In this document: piece after piece, positions 1 to 9,233 of the stretch
Layout: each line of letters starts with the position of its first letter
Numbering within the stretch: position 1 is the first letter of the stretch
NCBI GenBank assembly: GCA_963709765.1
Contig: CAVPXL010000005.1
Span: 186,001-250,000, forward strand
Length of the DNA stretch: 64,000 nucleotides
Direction of reading: 5' to 3'
Origin: Roseitranquillus sp963709765
GTDB lineage: Bacteria; Pseudomonadota; Alphaproteobacteria; Rhodobacterales; Rhodobacteraceae
Translations under genes and position numbers: made by a program
The notes under the pieces: generated by a model
Databases searched by the model: none
Seen by the model: the letters and a program-made list of their open reading frames with translations, nothing else
What the model was told of the DNA's origin: nothing

Positions 1-614
1 GACAGGGCCAGCGGCGCGATCAGGATCGCCGCCGTCGTGGTCTGGCCCGCCGCGACCTCCACCGGTGTCACGCCCCAGCGCCGGAACCGCCGTCCGAACA
101 CTCCGGCACAGGCATAGGAGAGCGCCGCGCCCAGAAGCGCGAGCTGCGCCGCGACCGCCGCGCCCAGCGATTGCATGGCCGCGAGCCCGACCATCGCCGC
201 CACTCCCGCCAGTCCAAGTGCCGTTCCGACGAGCTTGCCTGCCGTCATCCGCTCGTCGTCGAGCGCGGCGTGGGCCACGAGCACGCCGAAGAGCGGCGTC
301 GAGGCGTTCAGGATCGACGCGACCCCGGACGCCACGTGGACCTGTCCCCACACGATCAGCGTGAACGGCACCGCGTTGTTGAGGCCTCCCATCACCGCGA
401 AGGCCGCCCAGACACGGAGGCCCTTCGGCACACGCCCCCGGGCCAGCAGCACCGCCCAGAGCACCGCCGCGCCACCCGCCACGCGCACCAGCACGATCGC
501 CAGCGGCGGCACCTGTTCCAGAGCCACCGCGTTGAGGAAGAACGACCCGCCCCAGATCAGCGAAAGCGTCAGAAGGAGCGTCCATTCCCATCCGGACATC
601 CGGTGCGCGGTCAT
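1..614 (-). CDS. EamA/DMT-family transporter, 3' end outside window
   Basis: Inner-membrane transporter of the drug/metabolite (EamA) superfamily; the substrate cannot be told from sequence. It starts at ATG 614 and runs off the window edge after about 204 codons, so roughly the last third of a usual 280-300 residue protein is missing. The N-terminus carries the family-typical LIWGGSFF in helix 1 (residues ~18-25). Alternating hydrophobic helices follow, with the segment LNASTPLFGVLVAH around residue 107 matching the first EamA repeat, and a second repeat begins near residue 140. It lies on the same strand as dnaE but 193 bp downstream, with no sign of co-transcription. Confidence 0.85.
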   Translation of the reverse strand, partial: MTAHRMSGWEWTLLLTLSLIWGGSFFLNAVALEQVPPLAIVLVRVAGGAAVLWAVLLARGRVPKGLRVWAAFAVMGGLNNAVPFTLIVWGQVHVASGVASILNASTPLFGVLVAHAALDDERMTAGKLVGTALGLAGVAAMVGLAAMQSLGAAVAAQLALLGAALSYACAGVFGRRFRRWGVTPVEVAAGQTTTAAILIAPLAL

Positions 615-807
615 GCGAAACCCATTGCTTGCGATCCGCCGCATGTCGCCCGGCGGCCCGGGCCGCGCAACCCGGATCCTGTGCCTTCCACCGCGCGCAT
701 CCGGCACCTTCGGCACCCCGGCGGCGCAGGCCGCCGGCGGGCGCGGCGGCAGTCGGGGCGGGCCGCAGGCGCGCTCCTGCCCCGCCGCGCCCGCGCCCGT
801 TCGTGGT

Positions 808-3800
808 TCAGGCGTCCTCGACCGCCAGAACGCCCGGCAGCGACTTGATCGCTCCCTTGATCTGCGGCGTCAGCGGCCAGGTCTGCTTTGGCGTGACATC
901 GATCTCGTCGCCGCTCGCCCCGTCGGTAACGGTGAAGGTGATCGGCCCCCTGGCGCCCCGCCCGTCCGCCATCCGGTCCAGCAACCCGCGCACCGAGACC
1001 GCGGCGCCCTCGCCCGACAGAAAGACCCTGAGCGCCATGCCGCCCGCGCCCGCCACCACCGAATCCACCGGCGCGACCGCGCGGGCGAGCAGCTTGAGGC
1101 TCTCGCCATCCATCGTCGCCTCGACCGTCAGCACGACATTGCGCCCCGGCTCCAGCAGATCGCGCGCCGCGTCGAGCGTGTCCGAGAACACCGTCGCCTC
1201 GTATAACCCGCTCGGGTCCGAGGCCTGCACGAAGGCATAGCGGGTGCCCTTCGCCGACTTGCGCTCCTGCCGCCCCGAGACGGCCCCCGCGATCCGCGCC
1301 ACCAGCGGCGCCGTCTCGGCCCGCGCGGCGACCTCGGCCAACGTCAGGATACCCGTGCGCTTCAGCGGTCCGAGATACTCGTCGAGCGGATGCCCCGACA
1401 AGTAGAAGCCCACCGCCTGCATCTCTTCGGCCAGCCGCTCGTTGGGCAGCCAGTCGTCCACCGCCGCCATCCGCGGCTCCGGCAGATCGTCGCCCGCCTC
1501 GCCGAACAGACTGACCTGCGCGCTGGCCCGCTGGTCGTGGACCGCGCCCGAATAGGCCGCCAGCAAATCGAGGCTCTGGAACACGCGCCGCCGGTTGCGG
1601 TCGAGCGCGTCGAAGGCACCCGCGCGCGCCAGCATCTCCAGCGGCCGCTTGCCGATCCGGCGCAGATCGACCCGGCGGGCCAGGTCGAAAAGCGTCGCGA
1701 ACGCCCTCTCGCCCCGGCCCTCCACGATCAGCCGCATCGCCTCGAGCCCGATGTTCTTCAGCGCGCCCAGCCCGTAGACCACCTTGCCGTCGGCCACCGA
1801 AAATGTTTCGACCGAGCGGTTGACGCATGGCGGCACGATCTCGATCCCCAGCCCCCGCCGCACCTCCTCGGCATAGATGGCCAGCTTGTCGGTCAGGTGG
1901 ATGTCGCAGTTCATGACGCCGGCCATGAACTCGACCGGGTGGTTGGCCTTGAGCCAGGCCGTCTGGTAGCTGACAACCGCATAGGCCGCGGCGTGCGACT
2001 TGTTGAAGCCGTAATTCGCGAACTTGTCGAGCAGGTTCCAGACCTCGACCGCCTTGTCCTTGTCGACGCCGTTCTCCTGCGCGCCCGCGATGAATTTCGG
2101 CCGTTCGGCGTCCATCGCCGCCTGGATCTTCTTGCCCATGGCCCGGCGCAGCAGGTCGGCACCGCCGAGCGAATAGCCCGCCATTTCCTGCGCGATCTGC
2201 ATCACCTGTTCCTGGTAGACGATGATGCCCTGGGTCTCGTCGAGGATGTGGTCGATGGTCGGGTGCAGGCGCTGGCGCCTGGCGCGCTCGTTCTTGACGT
2301 CGCAGAATTGCGGGATGTTCTCCATCGGGCCGGGCCGGTAGAGCGCGACCAGCGCGATGATGTCCTCGATCACCGTGGGGCGAAGCTGACCCAGCGCCCG
2401 CTTCATGCCATCGGATTCCACCTGGAACACCGCGACGGTCTTTTGCCGAGCGTAGAGCTCGTAGGTGGCGGCGTCGTCGAGGGGGATCGCCGCGATGTCG
2501 CCCTCCGTCCCCTCCGCCGGCTCGTAGAGGATCGTGCCGTCGGGCCCCTCGTGCAGCGCCCGGCCCGACGCCTCGATCAGCGACAGCGCGTTCTGGATCA
2601 CCGTCAGGGTCTTGAGCCCGAGAAAGTCGAACTTCACCAGACCGGCCTGCTCCACCCACTTCATGTTGAACTGGGTGGCCGGCATGTCCGAGCGCGGATC
2701 GCGGTAGAGCGGAACCAGCTCGTCGAGCGGCCGATCCCCGATCACCACGCCTGCCGCGTGCGTCGAGGCGTTTCGCAAGAGCCCCTCGACCTGCTGCGCG
2801 TAGGTCAGGAGTTGATCCACGACCTCCTCGGACTTCGCCGCCTCGCGCAGGCGGTCCTCGGTCGCGAGCGCCTTTTCGATCGAGACCGGCTTGACGCCCT
2901 CCACCGGGATGAGCTTCGACAGCCGGTCTACCTGTCCGTAGGACATCTGCAGCACGCGGCCCACGTCGCGCACCGCCGCCTTGGACAGAAGCGCGCCGAA
3001 GGTGATGATCTGCGCCACCCGGTCATGGCCGTACTTCTGCTGGACGTAGGCGATGACCTCCTCGCGCCGGTCCATGCAGAAGTCGATGTCGAAGTCCGGC
3101 ATCGACACCCGTTCGGGGTTCAGGAACCGCTCGAAGAGCAGGCTGTAGCGCAGCGGGTCGAGGTCGGTGATGGTCAGCGCGTAGGCCACGAGGCTGCCCG
3201 CGCCCGAGCCGCGCCCCGGCCCCACCGGGATGTCGCGGTCCTTGGCCCACTTGATGAAGTCCGCCACGATCAGGAAATAGCCGGGGAACCCCATCCCCTC
3301 GATGATCCCCAGCTCGAAGTCGAGCCGCGCCTCGTACTCCGCCACCGGCGCGGCATGGGGGATCACGTCGAGCCGCGCGCGCAGACCCTCGCGCGCCTGG
3401 CGCCGCAGCTCCTCAACCTCGTTTTCGGCGAACCGGGGCAGGATGGGCGCGCGTGTCTGGGGCGCGAAGGCGCAGCGGCGGGCGATCTCGACGGTGTTCT
3501 CCAACGCCTCGGGCAGGTCGGCGAAGAGCGTCGCCATCTCCTGCGGCGTCTTGAAATAGTGCTGCGGCGTCAGGCGGCGGCGCGGCGCCTGCTGGTCGAC
3601 ATAGGCGCCCTGCGCGATGCAAATCAGCGCGTCATGGGCCTCGTACATGGCCGGGTCGGGAAAATAGACATCGTTCGTGGCAACCAGCGGCAGACCCATC
3701 GCATAGGCCATTTCAACGAAGCCCCGCTCGGTCAGCCGCTCCGCTTCCGGCGCGCCGTCCTCGCCCGGATGGCGCTGCAATTCCACGTAGAGGCGGTCGG

Positions 3801-4302
3801 GAAAGGCCGCTGCCAGCCGCGTCATGAGGGCCTCCGCCTTGGCCCGCTGCCCGCGCCGCAGAAGCCGTCCCGCCGGCCCGTCCGGCCCGCCCGTCAGACA
3901 GATCAGACCTCCGGAATGCCGGGCCAGTTCGTCCAGCGTCACCAGCTCCACGGCCCTGTCCCGCCCGAGATAGAGGTCCGTGTTGAGCTTCATCAGGTTG
4001 TTGTAACCCGCCTCGTTCTGCGCCAGCAGGACAACGTGCGCGGGCGGCACTTCCGGCTCGCCCGGGGCAGCAGCGTCGTAGGCCAGATCGAGCTCGCACC
4101 CGATGATCGGCTGCACCCCGGCATCGCTGGCCCCGACAGCGAATTCGAGCGCCGAGAACAGGTTGTTGGTGTCGGTCACCGCGACGGCGGGCATCCCGGC
4201 CGACGCGGCAAGCCGCGGCAGCGTCTTGAGCCGCACGGCGCCTTCCAGCAGCGAATACTCGGTGTGAAGGCGAAGATGGATGAAACGGGGCGAGTCGGTC
4301 AT
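808..4302 (-). CDS. dnaE: DNA polymerase III subunit alpha (DnaE)
   Basis: Replicative polymerase catalytic subunit, 1164 residues, the normal length for an alphaproteobacterial DnaE1. The N-terminus begins with a PHP domain (FIHLRLHTEYSLLEGAV at residues ~7-23). The polymerase core shows GPGRGSGAGSLVAYAL near residue 362 and the catalytic aspartate motif PDFDIDF near 403. Helix-hairpin-helix and OB-fold regions fill the C-terminal third. The frame is intact, unlike many genes here. It is transcribed toward the EamA gene and divergently from the SRPBCC gene, with 190 bp between the two starts. Confidence 0.97.
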   Translation of the reverse strand: MTDSPRFIHLRLHTEYSLLEGAVRLKTLPRLAASAGMPAVAVTDTNNLFSALEFAVGASDAGVQPIIGCELDLAYDAAAPGEPEVPPAHVVLLAQNEAGYNNLMKLNTDLYLGRDRAVELVTLDELARHSGGLICLTGGPDGPAGRLLRRGQRAKAEALMTRLAAAFPDRLYVELQRHPGEDGAPEAERLTERGFVEMAYAMGLPLVATNDVYFPDPAMYEAHDALICIAQGAYVDQQAPRRRLTPQHYFKTPQEMATLFADLPEALENTVEIARRCAFAPQTRAPILPRFAENEVEELRRQAREGLRARLDVIPHAAPVAEYEARLDFELGIIEGMGFPGYFLIVADFIKWAKDRDIPVGPGRGSGAGSLVAYALTITDLDPLRYSLLFERFLNPERVSMPDFDIDFCMDRREEVIAYVQQKYGHDRVAQIITFGALLSKAAVRDVGRVLQMSYGQVDRLSKLIPVEGVKPVSIEKALATEDRLREAAKSEEVVDQLLTYAQQVEGLLRNASTHAAGVVIGDRPLDELVPLYRDPRSDMPATQFNMKWVEQAGLVKFDFLGLKTLTVIQNALSLIEASGRALHEGPDGTILYEPAEGTEGDIAAIPLDDAATYELYARQKTVAVFQVESDGMKRALGQLRPTVIEDIIALVALYRPGPMENIPQFCDVKNERARRQRLHPTIDHILDETQGIIVYQEQVMQIAQEMAGYSLGGADLLRRAMGKKIQAAMDAERPKFIAGAQENGVDKDKAVEVWNLLDKFANYGFNKSHAAAYAVVSYQTAWLKANHPVEFMAGVMNCDIHLTDKLAIYAEEVRRGLGIEIVPPCVNRSVETFSVADGKVVYGLGALKNIGLEAMRLIVEGRGERAFATLFDLARRVDLRRIGKRPLEMLARAGAFDALDRNRRRVFQSLDLLAAYSGAVHDQRASAQVSLFGEAGDDLPEPRMAAVDDWLPNERLAEEMQAVGFYLSGHPLDEYLGPLKRTGILTLAEVAARAETAPLVARIAGAVSGRQERKSAKGTRYAFVQASDPSGLYEATVFSDTLDAARDLLEPGRNVVLTVEATMDGESLKLLARAVAPVDSVVAGAGGMALRVFLSGEGAAVSVRGLLDRMADGRGARGPITFTVTDGASGDEIDVTPKQTWPLTPQIKGAIKSLPGVLAVEDA

Positions 4303-4492
4303 GGCCGGACGCTACCGGGCCCCGGGCCCGAGGAACAGCCGTCCGGACCCGCCCGGAAGCGCCGGCACGGAGGGCGCGGCTGAGCGGGTGGGGCTGCCCT
4401 CCGTGGCGGCGCCGTCACCACGCTCTGAACGATTGGACGCCGCGTTCGGGACGCCGTATTGTCGGACGCGAAAACAACGGAACCCAGCGCCC

Positions 4493-4975
4493 ATGTCCGA
4501 CCCGACAGACGTCTTCGATCTCGTCATCGAGCAGCGCCTCGGCGCGTCGCCCTCCAGTGTCTGGCGGGCGCTGACGGAGCCCGATCTGCTGGTCCAGTGG
4601 TTCTGCCCGCCGCCGTGGCGGACCACCCGGGCCGAGATCGACCTGCGCCCCGGCGGCGCCTTCCTGACCCGCATGGAAGGTCCTCCGGGCGCGAGCGCGC
4701 CGGCCGAGTGCATCGAGGCCGCGGGCTGCATCCTGCTGGTCGACCCTGAGCGCCGCCTCGTCTGGACCGATGCGCTGACCGCCGGGTTTCGCCCCTCCGG
4801 AGGCGGGTTCATGACGGCGGACATCACGCTCAGGCCGGACGGGTCCGGCACGCTCTACCGGGTCCGCGCCTTGCACAAGGACCGGGGCGATTGCGACAAG
4901 CACCGCGCGATGGGCTTCGAGGAGGGATGGAGCCGGACCGCGACCCAGCTCGACACGATCGCCGGCGCACTCTGA
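4493..4975 (+). CDS. SRPBCC / AHSA1-domain protein
   Basis: A 160-residue START-like (SRPBCC, AHSA1 type) protein; members bind hydrophobic ligands or act as Hsp90 co-factors, and no specific role can be assigned. Typical features are the N-terminal IEQRLGASPSSVWRALTEPD followed by an FCPPPWRTTRAEIDLRPGG strand region, and the C-terminal helix containing GFEEGWSRTATQLD. The frame is open further upstream, but the family N-terminus fits ATG 4493. It is a single gene between dnaE (divergent) and the xdh operon 286 bp downstream. Confidence 0.8.
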   Translation: MSDPTDVFDLVIEQRLGASPSSVWRALTEPDLLVQWFCPPPWRTTRAEIDLRPGGAFLTRMEGPPGASAPAECIEAAGCILLVDPERRLVWTDALTAGFRPSGGGFMTADITLRPDGSGTLYRVRALHKDRGDCDKHRAMGFEEGWSRTATQLDTIAGAL

Positions 4976-5088
4976 GACGATCAGCCACGACTGTCCCTCC
5001 GGCCTGCCCGGGCGCGGATCGAGGGGCGGCACAGGCGGTCCGGCCCTGCACCGGCAGGTTGCAGGACTGCCAATCGTGATCGTGTGCA

Positions 5089-5127
5089 GCGGGCAGATTT
5101 GCCGTACGATGCCTCTACGTTGCCCGC
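5089..5127. promoter_or_regulatory. inverted repeat upstream of xdhA
   Basis: Seven-base arms GCGGGCA (5089-5095) and TGCCCGC (5121-5127) flank a 25-base centre, about 135 bases before xdhA. A palindromic octamer TTGCGCAA follows at 5155-5162. The 286-base gap 4976-5261 holds no convincing gene, so it is probably the promoter region of the xdh-ABC operon. No regulator can be named from the sequence. Confidence 0.3.
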
Positions 5128-5261
5128 TCCCGGCCCATCACGCGGCTTGCATCGTTGCGCAAAACCGGCTCTGATCGGGAGCGGAATTGCGGCCCCCGCG
5201 TTCTACGCCGCATCGAGAGCGAGGGCCAAACGAAGACCTGGTAAGGCGGCGCGGGATTATC

Positions 5262-6758
5262 ATGATCACGTTTCTGTTGAACGGTGATCCCGTGACGCTG
5301 GACAAGGTACCGGCGACGCGGACGCTCCTGGACTGGCTGCGCGAGGAACGCGGCCTGACCGGAACCAAGGAAGGCTGCAACGAAGGCGATTGCGGTGCCT
5401 GCTCGGTGATCGTGACCGATGGCGAAGGCGCGCGTCCCCTGAACGCCTGCATCCTCTTCCTGCCACAGCTTCACGGCAAGGCCGTGCGAACGGTCGAAGG
5501 CCTCGCGGCCCCCGACGGCACCCTGCATCCGGTCCAGTCGGCGATGATCGAGCATCACGGCTCTCAGTGCGGCTTCTGCACGCCCGGCATCGTGACCACG
5601 CTCGCCGCCGCGCACCTGAACCGGCGACGTGACCACGAGGATCAACTGGCGGGGACGCTCTGCCGATGCACGGGCTACGCGCCCATAATCCGCGCCGCGG
5701 ACGCCGCCGCGAAGGCGTCCGTCCCCGAATGGATGGACGACCGGGCCGGGCTCGACCGGATCGGCGACGCCGTGGCGGACGACGGGTCCGCCCCATCGCC
5801 GGGCCGAGCGCGTCCCGTCGACTTGCCGGCAAGCGACTGGGGACGGCGCGATGCGCTCGCGGGGACGTCGGCGGACGACCGCGGTGGTGCGCGGACTGAC
5901 AGCGGCTGGTTTCGCCCCGTATCGGCCGACGAACTCGCGGCGTTCTACGCCGACACTCCGGAGGCAACACTGGTCGCCGGGGCGACCGATGTGGGACTCT
6001 GGGTGACGAAGGGCCTGCGCGATCTCGGGCCGGTCGGCTTCCTGTCGGGATGCGACGACCTGCGCGGCATCGAGATCAAAGACGACTTCGTGCGCGTCGG
6101 CGCCCTCACCAGTGTCGATGCGTTTCGCGAGGCCATCGCGCCGCTGCATCCGAGCCTTGCCGAACTGATCCGCCGCTTCGGCTCGCCCCAGGTGCGCGGC
6201 GCCGCGACGGTCGGCGGCAACATCGCCAACGGCTCGCCCATCGGCGACCTGCCGCCGGCGCTCCTCGTCCTCGACGCGACGCTGCACCTGCGGCTGCGCG
6301 ACGCCCGGCGGTCGATCCCGCTGCGGGACTTCTTCCTCGATTACGGCCGGCAGGACCGGCAGCCCGGCGAGTTCGTCGAGGCGGTGAGCTTCCCGCGGCA
6401 GCCCGACCGTTTGCGCTGCTACAAGCTCTCCAAGCGGTTCGACCAGGACATCAGCGCCGTCTGCGGCTGCTTCGACCTGATCGTGAGCGACGGCGTCGTG
6501 ACCCGCGCCCGCATCGCGTTCGGCGGCATGGCGGGCATCCCCAGGCGGGCCGCCGCGGTGGAAGCCGCCCTGACCGGCCGTCCCTGGACCGCCGAGACCG
6601 TCGAGGACGCCTATCCCGCCTTCGCCGAGGACTTCACGCCGCTCTCCGACATGCGCGCGAGCGCCGGCTACCGGCTGGAGGCCGCGCGCGGCATGCTGAT
6701 GCGCTACCATGCGGAATCCGAAGGGATCGCCACCGACGTGCTGAAGGTGACGGCATGA
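5262..6758 (+). CDS. xdhA: xanthine dehydrogenase small subunit (2Fe-2S/FAD)
   Basis: Iron-sulfur/FAD subunit of cytoplasmic xanthine dehydrogenase (hypoxanthine to xanthine to urate, with NAD+), 498 residues. The first [2Fe-2S] site is CNEGDCGAC at residues 39-47, followed by the helical [2Fe-2S] domain with CGFCTPG (~104) and CRCTGY (~134). The FAD-binding part shows VGGNIANGSPIGDLPPALL near residue 320, and the C-terminal CO dehydrogenase flavoprotein-type domain ends the protein. ATG 5262 is chosen because it starts directly at the ferredoxin-like fold. A linker of about 50 residues (~150-205) between the iron-sulfur and FAD domains is Asp/Gly/Arg-rich. The stop overlaps the xdhB start by 4 bases (ATGA). 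Confidence 0.96.
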   Translation: MITFLLNGDPVTLDKVPATRTLLDWLREERGLTGTKEGCNEGDCGACSVIVTDGEGARPLNACILFLPQLHGKAVRTVEGLAAPDGTLHPVQSAMIEHHGSQCGFCTPGIVTTLAAAHLNRRRDHEDQLAGTLCRCTGYAPIIRAADAAAKASVPEWMDDRAGLDRIGDAVADDGSAPSPGRARPVDLPASDWGRRDALAGTSADDRGGARTDSGWFRPVSADELAAFYADTPEATLVAGATDVGLWVTKGLRDLGPVGFLSGCDDLRGIEIKDDFVRVGALTSVDAFREAIAPLHPSLAELIRRFGSPQVRGAATVGGNIANGSPIGDLPPALLVLDATLHLRLRDARRSIPLRDFFLDYGRQDRQPGEFVEAVSFPRQPDRLRCYKLSKRFDQDISAVCGCFDLIVSDGVVTRARIAFGGMAGIPRRAAAVEAALTGRPWTAETVEDAYPAFAEDFTPLSDMRASAGYRLEAARGMLMRYHAESEGIATDVLKVTA

Positions 6759-9160
6759 GCGTTGCGCGCCCCCTGCCCCATGACGCCGCCGCGCTGCACG
6801 TCACCGGCGCCGCGCGCTACGTCGACGACATTCCCGCGCCCGCCGGGACGCTGCACCTCTGCTTCGGTCTGGCCGACGTGGCGCGTGGCCGGATCACGGG
6901 CCTCGACCTCGACGGCGTGCGCAACGCGCCGGGTGTGGTCGCGGTGCTGACGGCGCGTGATCTGCCGCACGCCAATGACGTCAGCCCCTCGGCGCATGAC
7001 GAGCCGCTCCTGGCGATCGACGACGTGTTCTACCTCGGCCAGCCGGTCTATCTCGTCGTCGCCACCAGCCATCTGGCGGCGCGGCGCGCCGCACGAAAGG
7101 GGCGGGTCGAGATCGAGCCGCTCGAACCCATCCTGACGATCGAGCAGGCGCTCGCCGCCGACAGCCGGTTCGAGGACGGGCCGCGGATCTACGTCAAGGG
7201 CGACGCCGCCGCCGCCCTCGCCGGCAGCCCGCGCACCATCGACGGCGAGATCGAGATCGGCGGTCAGGAGCACTTCTACCTCGAGGGACAGGCCGCCCTG
7301 GCGTTGCCGCAGGATGACGACGGCATGCTCGTCCATTCCTCGACGCAGCATCCGACCGAGATCCAGCACAAGGTGGCCGAGGCGCTGGATGCGCCGATGG
7401 CGGCAATCCGGGTCGAGGTGCGCCGGATGGGCGGCGGCTTCGGGGGCAAGGAGAGCCAGGGCAACGCGCTCGCCGTCGCCTGCGCCGTGGCGGCGCGCGC
7501 GACCGGCCGTCCCTGTCGCATGCGCTACGACCGCGACGACGATTTCGTCATCACCGGCAAGCGCCACGACCTGCGCATCCGCTACCGCGCGGGCTTCGAC
7601 GAGACCGGGCGCATCCTCGGGCTCGACGTGCTGCACCACATGCGCTGCGGCTGGTCGCAGGACCTGAGCCTGCCGGTCGCCGACCGCGCGATGCTGCACG
7701 CCGACAACGCCTACCACCTGACCGATGTCCGGATCGAGAGCCACCGGCTCAAGACCAACACCCAGTCGGCGACGGCGTTTCGCGGCTTCGGCGGGCCACA
7801 GGGCATGGTCGGGATGGAGCGCATCATCGACCAGATCGCCCACACGCTCGGCCGCGACCCGCTCGAGGTGCGGCAGGCCAACTACTACGCGCCGATGGTC
7901 GATGACGAAGCCCCGCCGGGAGAGCCGGTCGACCACCGCGATCTTCCCGACGACCGACACGCGGATCTCGCCTCGCGCGGGGCGCCTCCGGAACCGGAAC
8001 ACGTCGCCGCCCCCGGCTCCTCCGCACGCCAGACGACCCCCTATCACATGGAGGTCGAGGACTTCATCATCGACGCCCTGACGGAGCGACTCGTCGAGAC
8101 GTGCGACTATCGGGCCCGACGCACGGCGATCGACGCATGGAACGCCGCGCAGCCGATCCTCAAGCGCGGTCTGGCGCTGACGCCGGTCAAGTTCGGCATC
8201 AGCTTCACGCTCACCCATCTCAACCAGGCCGGAGCGCTCGTGCACGTCTACCAGGACGGCAGCGTGCACCTGAATCATGGCGGCACGGAGATGGGCCAGG
8301 GCCTCTTCCGCAAGGTCAGCCAGGTCGCCGCGCAACGCTTCGGCCTGCCGGTGGAGCGGGTGAAGATCACCGCGACCGACACCGCCAAGGTGCCCAACAC
8401 TTCGGCCACGGCGGCCTCGTCAGGCTCGGACCTCAACGGCATGGCGGTCAAGGCCGCCTGCGACACGATCCGCGACCGGATTGCCGGACTGATCGCGGAA
8501 CGCCACCAGGCCCGCGCGTCAGAGGTCCGGTTCGAGGACGGGCAGGTCATCATCGGCGGCGAGCGCTATGGCTGGCAGGACGCGGTGCGGCTGGCCTACG
8601 AGAACCGCGTGAGCCTGAGCGCCACGGGGTTCTACAAGACGCCCAAGGTCGAATGGGACCGGATCGCCGGGCGCGGCCGGCCGTTCTTCTACTTCGCGCA
8701 AGGCGTCGCGGCGAGCGAGGTCGTGATCGATACCCTGACCGGCGAGAACCGCATCCTGCGCACCGATATCCTGCACGATTGCGGCGCCTCGCTGAACCCG
8801 GCGATCGACATCGGCCAGATCGAGGGCGGCTTTGTGCAAGGCGCGGGCTGGCTCACCACCGAGGAGCTCGTCTGGGACGACAAGGGGCGGCTGCGCACGC
8901 ACGCGCCCTCCACCTACAAGATCCCGGCCTGCTCGGATCGCCCGCAGGTGTTCAACGTGGCGCTCTGGGACGGGCGAAACCGCGAGGACACGATCTACCG
9001 CTCCAAGGCGGTCGGGGAGCCGCCGCTGATGCTCGGCATCTCGGTGCTGCTGGCCCTGTCGGATGCCTGCGCCGCATGCGGTCCGCACTATCCAGCGCTC
9101 GACGCCCCCGCGACGGCCGAACACGTCCTGCGCGCCGTCGCACGGGCCCGGGGCGCATGA
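6755..9160 (+). CDS. xdhB: xanthine dehydrogenase large subunit (molybdopterin)
   Basis: Molybdenum-cofactor subunit of xanthine dehydrogenase, 801 residues. Moco-binding motifs are visible: GGGFGGKESQ near residue 226, AFRGFGGPQGM near 341, and SSGSDLNG near 552. The catalytic glutamate sits in GEPPLML near residue 755. The protein is about 20 residues longer than usual because of a hydrophilic, Asp/Pro-rich insert (~residues 381-425) just before TTPYHMEVED, where typical members pass almost directly from the NYYA helix to QTTPY. The insert is in frame on both sides. xdhB is translationally coupled to xdhA, and xdhC follows 73 bp later. Confidence 0.96.
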   Translation: MSVARPLPHDAAALHVTGAARYVDDIPAPAGTLHLCFGLADVARGRITGLDLDGVRNAPGVVAVLTARDLPHANDVSPSAHDEPLLAIDDVFYLGQPVYLVVATSHLAARRAARKGRVEIEPLEPILTIEQALAADSRFEDGPRIYVKGDAAAALAGSPRTIDGEIEIGGQEHFYLEGQAALALPQDDDGMLVHSSTQHPTEIQHKVAEALDAPMAAIRVEVRRMGGGFGGKESQGNALAVACAVAARATGRPCRMRYDRDDDFVITGKRHDLRIRYRAGFDETGRILGLDVLHHMRCGWSQDLSLPVADRAMLHADNAYHLTDVRIESHRLKTNTQSATAFRGFGGPQGMVGMERIIDQIAHTLGRDPLEVRQANYYAPMVDDEAPPGEPVDHRDLPDDRHADLASRGAPPEPEHVAAPGSSARQTTPYHMEVEDFIIDALTERLVETCDYRARRTAIDAWNAAQPILKRGLALTPVKFGISFTLTHLNQAGALVHVYQDGSVHLNHGGTEMGQGLFRKVSQVAAQRFGLPVERVKITATDTAKVPNTSATAASSGSDLNGMAVKAACDTIRDRIAGLIAERHQARASEVRFEDGQVIIGGERYGWQDAVRLAYENRVSLSATGFYKTPKVEWDRIAGRGRPFFYFAQGVAASEVVIDTLTGENRILRTDILHDCGASLNPAIDIGQIEGGFVQGAGWLTTEELVWDDKGRLRTHAPSTYKIPACSDRPQVFNVALWDGRNREDTIYRSKAVGEPPLMLGISVLLALSDACAACGPHYPALDAPATAEHVLRAVARARGA

Positions 9161-9233
9161 TGCCGGCAATGAACGGCCATCCGGCGGTGCGTGCGGTCGC
9201 GTCAGCCTCGTTCGGCGTGACGGAGGCGTTGCG

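Noticed and set aside
1390..4383. Very long open frame on the plus strand opposite dnaE (about 1000 codons)
   Set aside because: Shadow of a high-GC gene: Arg/His/Pro-rich translation, no domain motifs, and dnaE on the other strand is fully supported.
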